NCBI RefSeq assembly: GCF_026151205.1
Contig: NC_087075.1
Span: 10,586,303-10,650,302, forward strand
Length of the DNA: 64,000 nt
Direction of reading: 5' to 3'
From: Bolinopsis microptera
Lineage: Eukaryota > Ctenophora > Tentaculata > Lobata > Bolinopsidae
The translations under genes were made by a program, and so were the position numbers. Positions 23,401 to 35,400 of this stretch are shown here, piece after piece. The notes under the pieces were generated by a model. That model was not told the DNA's origin, searched no databases, and saw only the letters and a program-made list of their open reading frames with translations. Position 1 is the first letter of the stretch. Every line of letters begins with the position of its first letter.

Positions 23401-26400
23401 CACAGATTTACATTTTTTTTCTCTCGAAAAAAATTGATCTCTAATGATTTAAAGAAATGCGGCAGCCTTTTGATTTTGTTTTGTTTGACCAGCGATATTA
23501 GCTGATGGCTAAGCCTATAAGTTTGATTTTCCACGTTATCAACCTAAGATATGATGCATCTAATGGCAATTGTTTCACAATCAAACAGGCTTTATAGTTT
23601 AAATAAAGTAAAGATTCCGTATCTCCTTTCTTCTCATAACAAGAACAAAAGAAAATCGCGATTATTTAGGCCAAAAATCGCGTCGCCGCGACAAGCCAAA
23701 CTAGGCGAAATCGCGGCGAAAATCTCGAAAATCGCGGCGAATTCGCAGAAATTTCCACGGTTCTTCAAGTTAACAAGTTGTTCTTAATCTTAGGCACGTG
23801 GTTCTGGAACAAGTAGTCCTCAGTGCTGCACGCCGCCGCCGCCGATGATTTTCCGGCCACGCCGCCGCCGTCGTTTTCAAACGGCGTACACTGCGTGAAC
23901 CTGTTTATACGCCGAATGCGCCGTTTCGTAATTTTTTGCAAGAATTTTTTGAACGAAATCCAACATTTCAGACCATTTTCTATATAATTTCTACACGAGT
24001 GGATACTGTAGCAGGCATCGCTAATGTCGATATTTTCCCGTTGATCTACACATGTTTAAGCAATGCACTACTAAATTCAAAACTGTTACAAATTGCTCTC
24101 CACTTGGCATTATTCTAGAGGAAAATGTAATCTGCGAAATCACGTGACCTCACGCCGATTACGCATATTATCATTATGTTTGTAGAAATATTTCCTTTAC
24201 CCTCATGAGTTGTTGTCTATAGTGTGTTCGCAAAAGTATGTTATAATATAGATTAATCGTCTTAACAATTGGTCAATGTTCTCATTGTTCCAAATCTCAC
24301 TTAACACTTTAACAGATTAACTGCTAACTAACCTTATGCCTAACACATTTTACATCACATACGTAGTATGTTATTTCCTCATCTTTGCCTTTGTCCATAT
24401 TCAAAAGAGGGCCTCATGCCTCTAGATATCGTTTTCTGAATGTTTGCAGTTTTACAAACATTAATTGGGGTGTCTAGTGGTTAACTTTATGTCTACTTAT
24501 GGAAACTACTCTTCTTCATTATGTATGTTCATACATGTTTCATGCTACCCTGATTGTTATGAGCTTCTGAAGTCCGTACATACATTCGGAAGGCTGTGGA
24601 TGTGATTGGTTCCATATACTTGGCACTCTGATTTAAAGGAAAATTCGTAATTTTTCCTGGAGAACTGATATGAAATAATCGCGATTTGTCGCGAGGATCT
24701 GAGAAAATCGCAATTTGTCGCTGCAAACGTCAAAAATCGCGATTCCGCACGTGCCACGATTTCCTTTTGTCCTTGTCTCATAAGCACATAAACAGATAAT
24801 CACTAATCACACGGTATTGCGATACGCTCTCTCCCAATTTAGACAAAGAATAGTATATAAGAGCATATTATTTTAAAGTCGATTAACAAATATTATTTGA
24901 AAGTTTCTCAGACAAAACAACCTGGACTCGTATCAGTTATATGGAAGGGGAGATCTTGAAACATATAAACTGTGAGAGTATCACCTATATTAAATATTAA
25001 TGCTTTTCAAACAAAGTTACAACGAATTATTCATGTAGTGCATCCTGGGTTTGGACAGGATATGCCCGTTTAAAATATTTCCATCAATAACAATACATAA
25101 TTTATATATGTATGTTAAAAAAACTCCCCTTCCATTGCTGAACTTTTGGTCAAATATGTTACTAAAATAGTTCGACATCGATGCCCATGTTCATTTGACC
25201 AAATGTTGAGAAATAAATGAGCATGAGGTTGCCACCCCCCTCCTCCCATACTAGCTACTAAATCAATATCAAGAGCCAACCTATACGTGTGTGCTTCGAA
25301 TATTCGAATAGACCTACTTATTAAGTCTTTTTGTTTGTCTAAATGTTCTTCGTGTGGAGCCTTTGTTTTTACCAGCCACCATATTATCACGAACAAAAAC
25401 TGTGGCTAACATTATTTTCATAATAAACTTATTTTAGTTGTTTTATTATTCAAAAGGAAACGTGAGATACGTTTGTTTAAAAGTTTGAGTTCTCTTTTGC
25501 CTCAATAATTATTCCTCGAATATCGATGTCCCTAACAAAGCTAATCGATTCCCTTACTTGCTTAAATATTATCATGATTATATAAATAAATAAACGATTA
25601 TTATAGTAAACGATTAATGATTATGACGAATTATCATTATAATAAATCATCATAATAAATGATTATAATAAATGATTATTATTAGGTGAACCGGGTTCAT
25701 TTTATCTTTTTATTTATATTTGATTTTAATTTTATTAATATTTTTGGTTTAAAAAATGTTTGTCAGCAGTTACCTCTTCATCATCGTCGTCAAGAATGCA
25801 GAGCAACATTCCAATGATGTTATCCATGCAGAGGTGTAAAGGTCTCATACTATCTCGTATACAAGTACGGAGAAACTTGGCAACTGCTATCCTTACACAC
25901 CCTCTATAAAATTAGAACAGTTACGTAAACTGTATGACGTATAACAAAATAAATCACCAAACATGACAGAAATTAGTGAATATCTATCAAATATTGGTCA
26001 TTCAATTATCGTTCAATTATTGGTCATTTAAACTAACTTTTCTGATGATAGAGTTGATATCATTCTGTGAATGAGCGGCTGAACGTTAAGTACTGTTTTC
26101 CTCCACCACACTGCGTCCCTTTTAGCAAGTATAACGGCTGGGTCCTGGAGGAGGTATCTTATTGTAGACCAATAATTACAATAAGTGGTGTTACTTAAAC
26201 TATTTAACAATTAGTGACTAATTGTTACATAGTTTAAGTGAGCTGTTAATGGTTATCATTAATTGTACTTAAACTTTAATTGAATCATAATAGTACGAGG
26301 ACAATAAAGTCTGAAGCTAAATAATAGAGATTGTCTAAAAGAGTTACATGATTAGTTAAGTATGTTCATAATTTCATAATTAACTTATTAAGAAGTTTAG

Positions 26401-29400
26401 AAGACAAAATATTGCTGCAAATTTCTATTCTTAACTTGGTAAACTTTACTTTACTAATATTTCCACAAACCTTCCTAAAGTCGTCCACAGTAAATGGGCA
26501 GCTATCTATCTCCGGACTTAACAAACTCTGAAAGCTCTCCCCAATAGAGGTTTGGTAGTGTCGCTGGTTCAGAGTCAGAGAGATAAAGGTTTCAAGGCAG
26601 CCAACTGATCGAGCTTGCACTTCCGAGTACTGAGGTTAATCAGTCAATTAGTTAATCAGTCAATTAGTTAATTAAACAATTAGTTAGTTATATAATTAGG
26701 TAATGGGTTGGTTAATCTGAAGATGGCTAAGGTAACGTGGCACCATGTTGAGCCTTATACTGTCCCCGATAATTAGTGTTAGTTATCTTTGTGTTATTAA
26801 ACAACCCTTTCTAGTTTCTACTATCTTTTAGCTTTGTTGAGGGTTATGGTTTGTGGTGTGAACGGTGTTGTTTCTTATCGATGATAGTTTATCAATGGTC
26901 TCTTCTATGAGGTGTAAAATTAACTAGTGTTAATGAGAGTGTTGGTCCCTATTGTCATTTGGCTAACCTTCTACAGCGAACCATTTACTTTCTACGGCTA
27001 CAAGAATTCAATATAAGAATATAATTATAAGTTCGTAATCTTTATTTACTAAGGCTTGTAATTTGGAGTAATGGCGTTATCAGAGGTGGTGGTGCTATGC
27101 TGTTTTTTGTTTGTTTTTGCTTTACTGAGTCCATAAAACAAAAAACCAATAATTATACTAAATCTCGTACTCTCGTACTCTATCTGTTAACAGCTAGAAC
27201 TACAATTAATGTACGGATTTTCCGACTTCCAATACCGTTACATATCATTAGGGTACGGCAATCTAATTATTTACTTTCGTAAGTCATGTTACAAGACCGC
27301 ATGAGTTGTAGTGTGGTTAGTGGTATAAGAAATAATGCCACAAGGACAGAACGCATTTGAGTTTAGTATTCGCCGTGATACACGTTGTTTGATGTTTATT
27401 AATCAACGAATTGCCGACCTCCAATAGCGTATGTCAGAGCAGGACGCAGCAATTCAATTATTTATTTAAGATAATCATATACGATATACCGCATGAAGTA
27501 TGGTATTGTGGCATAGGAAATTCAAATAATGCCACACGAACAGGACGCATTGAAGTGTGACAACCGTGGTGTTGTGCTTTCATGAGTGCCGTTGTTTATA
27601 ATTAACCAGCAAACAATTATCGTATTTTTGGAATTGTTGTTATGAAGTTGGGGTTCATGTTTATTTCTAAGTTTATTGCAGCACTCCCACACGTTATATT
27701 ACAATTGCTGGTAAGTTCACACAACAAACATATTAAATATTTATCATGTTGTAAACATTAGATGGTAGTTTAATAATTATTATTAGTTTGTGTCATTAAC
27801 AATAGTGCTCTTATTGCTTGTCTCCATTTAAATTAGTTTTGTCATTGACCAGTTGACCTGCAGATAATATAATAACTTACTTTAATTTGTGACACTTTAT
27901 TAACTTCTATAAGCAATGTTGAATATTTAACGAAGGGTTAATTGTTGTAACTGGTATTAGTCTACTTCACTTTTTTCTTTTATTTTTTCCCCAAGACAGC
28001 TGAGGTTTAAGTCTAGACTGTAACTAAAACTAAACTACCCACATCAATGATTTATCACATAATTAAAAATCTCTTAATACATGATAGTACGCTCTGGCGG
28101 CCAAATTCTGAAATTTGCCGGGCATTTTTCAGAATTTGGCCGCCAAATTTTTTTAAAGGCCTAACTCAAAATTCCATATTAAAACTTAAGGTCGAAATGC
28201 GATTCTACGTTGATTCTGAAAATTTCATGTAAAAATATTGAAACCCTATTGAGTTCTATTGTTTTGAACGAAATCAGTTTCGCAAATATCGCGAACTGAG
28301 ATATGAGCGATTTTGTTCATTTTTAGCGATTAATTGAACACAGAATCCACAGTTAGGTAGATACTGAGCTGATAATCATAGAGAATGTGTAGTATAGGCT
28401 TACCTTCTAAATAAAGTTGGTTTCATTCAAAAATATTGATATTTGACCAATTTATGGGCCAAAATCGACAAAATTTGGTGCGTATGCCCAAATATGGGCA
28501 TATGGTTTTTGGCTCATAACTCAGTCATTTTTTGTCCAATCTTGATGAAAATTCATATACGAGTTTAGGGGACCACTAGCTACAAGTAAAGCACCTAAAA
28601 TCTGGGTTTTGGGCATGTTCGGGGTATTTGGCTAAATTGGGCCTAATCTGGACCAAATATGGGCGTGGCTGCCCCGCGGGCACCGTTTGGCTGTTGGGGT
28701 CCGGGACCCCCTCAAAAGTTCGGTCACCGGTCGTAGTTTGTTGGTCAACTGCTATCTCGAAACCAAGTTTCACAAAAAAATGAGGGTGAACCCCCCCCCC
28801 CCCCCCTTAAGTCTACTAATCTCCGTAAATTTAATCGATCAATTTTGAATTAGACCTAGGGTCAGAAAACTGATCCGGCCCCCAAGAGGGGTCAGATCAT
28901 ATCACTAATTAGTGACGTATAATTAGTGATGTGATCCATACATACATGAAGAGGTCTCCTCCTAGTCGTTGGAGTGGCCTGCATCACACACATCTCTTCT
29001 ACGGCGTAACATGTTCCTCCATTCCACTCGCTTTAGAGCCAACTGTTTTACTGCATCTCTGCTGATGTTATCGACACCTGTAAATTCAGCCGCATCCTCG
29101 AGTACACAGGCCATCCAGCCTTTGCGGGGTCGTCCTCTCAGTCTCTTTCCATAGTTTGGTTTCCAATCCAGTAAGAAATTGGGGAAAGGCGTCTCTGGCA
29201 TTCTGACAACATGTCCGTACCACCTTAGTCTAGCCGCACCGATGAAAGTTTCGATAGACTTAATTCCAGCACGCCTGAGAACTTCTTCATTGGAGACATG
29301 GAAGAACCACTTCATCTTCAAGATTCTTCTCAGGGAGGTCAGATGGAAGACCTCAAACCGTTTCATCTGCTTCTTTGTTGTGTTCCACACTTCAGCTCCA

Positions 29401-32400
29401 TATAACAGAATAGTAATAACAGCAGCCTTGTAGATACCGATCTTGGTGGGCGTTCTTATAGTTCGACTGTTCCATATCTTCCAAAGCTGATGGAACGCAC
29501 CATTAGCACGCTGGATCCTGATGTCACGGATTGAATATAATTGACACAGAAATGGGCTAGGTCTGGGGACTGGGGTAGAGTTCACATGTCAATTCAGTAA
29601 ATCATAGCTGTACATTAAGAAGTAAACAGGATCTGACTGCTCGACTCGTAGATCACATAAGGGACGGAAACTCTTGCTAAAGGGGGGGTTCTCGTATCAA
29701 GGGATGTGAGACGTACTTGCCACCCGAGTGAATTGCCCAAAGCCCTCTGTTCAAGAATATTTTCGTGCTACAGGTTGTTACAGATTATCATCTGGATCGG
29801 CTTGCTGTTGGAAAGACTCCTTCCAAAAAGAAGAGGATTTCCAGCAGTATTCTGTACGACCTTTGTTCTTTCTACACGACATACCCAACAAAGATTGAGT
29901 ACTTGTTCGCTGTTGCGAAATACTTTGGTAATAATATTGAGTAATTTGTTGTATTCTGAAGTATTATATCATTAATCGATTTAACATTTTAATAACATTT
30001 TATAACCAACCAATACATTGTCTCAATTTAAAACGTCATGTTCACTTCTTAATTTATAGCTTCTATGTACAGAATTGTCATATGAACTCTACCCCAGATC
30101 TAGCCCATTTCTAGCTCAATTATATTCAATCCATGGATCACATCACTAATTATTTAATTATACGACACAAGCTTCAAGCTTGCATGTTAATTACAAGTGA
30201 TGACGTATATGGTGGTCATATCACTTCTGACCCAAGGTCTGGCAGCCAATTACGGCTAATTACATAATGTTTCGTTTTTCGCTCTCTTGAGTGGGTTGAT
30301 CATGATAGATTACTGCAACTGTGGATGGGAGTCTCCACCCACTGTAAAAGGCTCTCATTTCATCCCCAGTGAATTGTTGGGACTAATTTGTGGCGAGATA
30401 GCTAAATGGTATAGCATCCGTGTGTTCATCTCGTCGGGAGGTCGTGGCTTCAATTGCTGCTCTCGAGTCTCGGCACATCTCCCCTGACTTTTCACGAAAA
30501 CGTGCTACCTTACTGCCTAGAATTAGTCTCAGCGAGCTGCACAATTTAGACAACTGACCCAACCCCGATAATGGTTAGATTTAGTTTGCACCATTAATTT
30601 GGATGGAGCTGTATCCTTGGAGAATCATGGCATACTTTATTTTTTGGCATCTGCCCAGAGAAACCATTTAATCGAATTCCATACGCCAAGGTGTAGGATA
30701 AGCCAATAGTTCAATAATGTAGTGGTCATGAATATGGATTTATTTATTTATACTACTATTTATTTAATTATACTACTCAAGCTCATAAAGGCCAATAACA
30801 CGGACAAACCGTTTAACCTTCGGCTTGAGATATTCTCGACGCCCCAAATTATCTAAATTATCCTAATTTCAATTAAAAATCCTCCCAAGGGCCAAGACTC
30901 CTTTGATCGCTGTTCTTCTGTATTTTCTCAGAATCACTCATAACTCCCCATTCACAATAATATTATGATTTCTTTCTACATGCTGAATGCTGATTTCAAT
31001 TGTTCATTGTCCTGGAGATTAAATCTGCTCAATTATTTTGACACAACTAATGGGTCATGTGATGTAAGGTCAAGTTCTCGAAGAATATCGTGGTTGCATC
31101 TGCATGTCACGAACCGCACTGTACGTTACAGAGTCGATATCTTTCATATTGATAATATTGCTGTCAATCACTCGGTTGTCGCAGTTATCCTTTGAGATTT
31201 GAGCGCCTTCTGACGAATAGTCGCGTCAGATGGACTCAAACTACTAAGTATTTAAGTATAAGTGTCACTTAATAAAAACCATTTATTATTGTTGTTAATA
31301 TTCCCAATGTTCACGTGAGGTCTAATATTCCCATTGTTCAAGTGCGGTTCAAATTCCCAATGGTCAAGTCAGACCGTTCAATACTCCCATTGTTTGAGTG
31401 AAATGCAATTTGTGTGTATTTGCAGCTGTTTTACTGTTTCACAATTAATTCTCGACCTTGACCGGTTTTTTCATTGACTGTTCTTATTCTACTACCAATG
31501 ATGGAAGACGTTCTATTCAAAATGGCTAGAAATTATCCTTGGCCTTGGTTACGTCAACAATTTTCAACAGTCCGCTCAGCCAAATAATCAAGACACATGA
31601 TCTAGATTTAAATGAGAAGCAACACACCTAAAATCACATAATATTGACTTTTCTTCGGCGCCAATAGTCTGACTAGATACTATGTAACCATGTGGATATT
31701 TAAAATAGCTGACTGAAATAATTATGAAATGAAGATATAAAATAAAGATATTAAGTATGGAATAAAGGACTAGACTACATGTTCGTCATTATGAACATGT
31801 ATTCGTGACCGTTCAGGCGTTCAACATTCACTTGTTATTTTAGCATCGCCTCTGCTGGACTCATTAATTATGATATCACGTGATCACGCCTTGATATTAT
31901 ATCGAGGGGTCAGAACAAATGATACCAACTACTTTCTCTGAATCTAACTCTTTGGGGACATTATTGTGCTATGTGAAAATCTTTTGTCTATTTGTATCAA
32001 ATGTTCAGTTTGTAGCGTCAGTTTGTTAACCTGACGTGGGTTAAGTTATATTACATAATTCACTAAATTTTAGGGGTTAACGACAACAAAGACTTTCACT
32101 TGGCTATATAGATCATATAAATATGAGTAATGATTTCTATTGTTTGATAGTTGAATAGTATCCTGTTTTATATGACATGTCACACGAAAGAGATTACATA
32201 ATAGTATAGTGATATTATGTTGAAATATTCATTAATATAATAAATTTGCGTTTTCTATAGATTGTTAGGTTCGCAAGGACCAATTGATACGGCCCATATT
32301 TTCTGTAGTAGAGGTTATGCTCAGCGTTAAAATCATTCGGCATGATCTGAGGTTCATTCTCATCTCTCAGTTTTCACATACTTACTTCTTCTGCTGGCTA

Positions 32401-35400
32401 TTAATTCTACTCTTTAAACGTTTAAACATACTAAATTCTTTTCTTTATAGGTGAAGCAGTAAGAGTATGCAATATGGATGAGATGACATCGACCTCAACA
32501 CCATACCGGACAACACCATACCAGAATAGCAGCCCTGAGGTAACCTTAGTGCTCAGTGCGATTATAGGAGCTCTTGGAACAGTAACCAATATTTTGTCAC
32601 TTTCTTTCTTCATCATGACCATCAGGGCCAACACTCTCACGAGGAATAAGGACTCTCTGACGACTAAACTCTTTGTTGCATTGAATGTGTTCGATCTTTT
32701 GTTGAGCATTTCAGCTTTACTGTTTTTTACATCTTTAGAAATTCACGATAAATTTCCATCGTTACAAGAAGCTTCTTATGTAATGTTTGTGCTATCTGTA
32801 TTTGTCACTAGCTTTCTTACGTGTTTATTGACGGTAGCTAGAACAATTTCCTTAAAATTTCCTTTTCATGTGGTAAGCTGGTTTTCAATCAAGTTGTCTA
32901 TGGTGCTCTACAGCGTAATTGTAATTGCTTTGTTGTCAATATGGGTCTACCATCGCCATAATCCATCTGTACCTACACTCAGAACGGTTGTTAACCTTAC
33001 TAGATTCTTAATCCTGGCTGGTTTATTCATTGTGGTGCTACTCTCAAATATGTTTGCTATGACTTCGCTGTTCCTTACGAAGTTTCGAACCCAAAACAGA
33101 AAAATCAGACGAGCGACCATCACTGTGGGAATAATAGCCTTCATCTACTGTATTTGCAACATTGGTTTTCTTGTTATTGCTGCCATTCCTCTATATTCCC
33201 AGATCATTTACCAAAACATTCCAATCGAAGTTATAGACATTATGATCTACATATTATTACCACTAAATTCTGCTTGCAATCCGGTGGTTTACCTCACCAG
33301 AAACTCGCATATGAGAAGATATCTTGCAACTTTGCGGGGGAGAATTATGGGGGTTCCTATTCAAAGAGAGGGTGATAATAGATATAAACTGTTAGATAGG
33401 AATATAACAAGGAGTATTACAAGGATGGACTTATGAATGTTTCGTGTGTTTTTAAACTTGAAGATCCCAGTCTAGTTTTCAGAAATTTTGCTTTATTGTG
33501 TAAAATTCATCAACCTTATTATATTATGTCTTTTCAGTAGTTTTCTGTGACAAATATCGATGAGGAGTAAGTTATTTAAGGAAGATCTTAAATTCAGGGA
33601 TTTTTTTTCTATTTTTCATAGTTGAAGAGATGAGAATTTTAACTGAAGACCATTTAAAAATAATATATAAATAATAACAATATTGCCAATATTGTGTGTT
33701 ACCCTTCGTGTCCCAACAAGAATAATAGTAATAAAAAGTTTGACTATGACGTAATTGTGCTTTATGAAGGAATTATAGACTAGTCTATATTTATTTTATT
33801 AGAAGCCTGATCAGGGTGACTCACAAGTTGTTGATGATTTATTTCATACTGTGTATGAAAAACATTGTTAAGTGTCAACAACACATAATATTAATAAAGT
33901 AGCCAGTAGGTAGCTTACACAGTGGCTTACTATTATTATACATAACTCGTACCAATCTAGAATCTTTCGCCACTTAACGTTTTTAATTAACTATGCAAAT
34001 TCTTCAAAATATAAGACCTCACAGGATGTTGTTAAAAGATAACAATGCTATGTTGGGAAGGTGATGCATCATGCAAACTTTTCAAATCCAAATCTCGGAA
34101 AACGCTGGCTTTAAAGTTGTGACTATGTCGGAATCTTGGTAAAGCCGGAATCCCGGCAGGAAATAGACTTCTTATCCTGGTATGGGACTGGGTTCCGGCC
34201 GTGATGTTTTCTCCAGATTCGAGCACTGGTTGGGACTGTTTCTGTGTATGTCTTGAGCAGTCACTCATATGTATATAATAGAAGTATAAAAGTATAGACA
34301 AATCCTTTATTTGGACACGAAGGGAACCACGAGCCTTAAATAATCTGTAACATAGAAGTGTTGACATTATTCTGAAGAAGTATAGAAACAATATTATTAT
34401 TAAAGCAAGCTTCTAGATTCGGGATAGCCTGTAGCTGTGGCAGGCAACGCCCGATTCTAATGCTTCTACAGACCTACACAAGTGCAAGTAAGTAGGTAAA
34501 TATTTCATGCTATGCAGAAACAATAACACACTTTAAAAAATAAACACTTCACTAACTGCACTAATTGCAGACCTACCTTGTTAGGCTCAGTGATAATCTT
34601 GACGAGCATGGTAACAATGCCCGGAAGTAGACTAGCTAACAGATCACTCCCGCTAATATGGGTCCAGTATTGTTCTGTTTCTTCTTTTACTTCGGAGCCC
34701 TCTATACGGGACATCTTGTCAAACATTATCTGAGGGTTAGATAGGGTCACGTGTTATCACGAGTTATTAGATAGGGTCACGTGTTTTCACGTGTATTCAC
34801 GTGTTATCGTCTAATTGCTGTATTTAGTTAGATTTGAGAAGGAGTAAGCTAAATCATCGTGATTTATATTATTAGAATTCAAATAATTATGGTCATTGAA
34901 ATTAGACTCTAAAGATTCGTAATCAAACGATTACCTTAAATCTTGACGACCTTTTGGCGTACTTTTAAATGTTTCTTAATTTAAAATACTCGCAGACCCA
35001 CCTGTAGAAACTGAAGAGCAGTAAGTTTCACATCTTTGCTTGCGCACTTATGCGCATATGTCAGGGCAATGGCGATCATGTGACCCGCGAAGGGTAAGCG
35101 CTCAACAGTGCATAGTTGACAGAGTGTAGGTTCGGTTATTTCTTGAAACATGGTCAGCATCACCTGCATTATATTTTCCCGATTGAGAGTAAGTAGTTCA
35201 AGCACATTTTTACAGATTAGTTACAAGTTGTTGCTCCACGCTTTCATTTTTAATGATATAAACTCAACTGAGTACAAGCTGAAAATTAAAATCATCCTCA
35301 CTTTCCCATCCAGGAAATTGTAACTTAAAGTGAAACCCCTAAAATATAACAAATATAGCAACTACAACTAAGATATGTATAACAAAATATAACAACTACA

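Noticed and set aside
26471-26629. Placing this TTI1 exon after the DPAVILAKR exon by its resemblance to a later HEAT repeat
   Set aside because: Genomic order, splice phases and the fit after the exon ending at 34577 put it earlier; the summed length then equals the family norm.
30385-30485. Functional tRNA gene
   Set aside because: A-box-like and B-box-like words exist but no clean cloverleaf; kept only as a possible SINE head.
34032-34391. 119-codon minus-strand ORF in a TTI1 intron
   Set aside because: No domain, not bounded by TTI1-phase splice sites, and not needed for a full-length TTI1.
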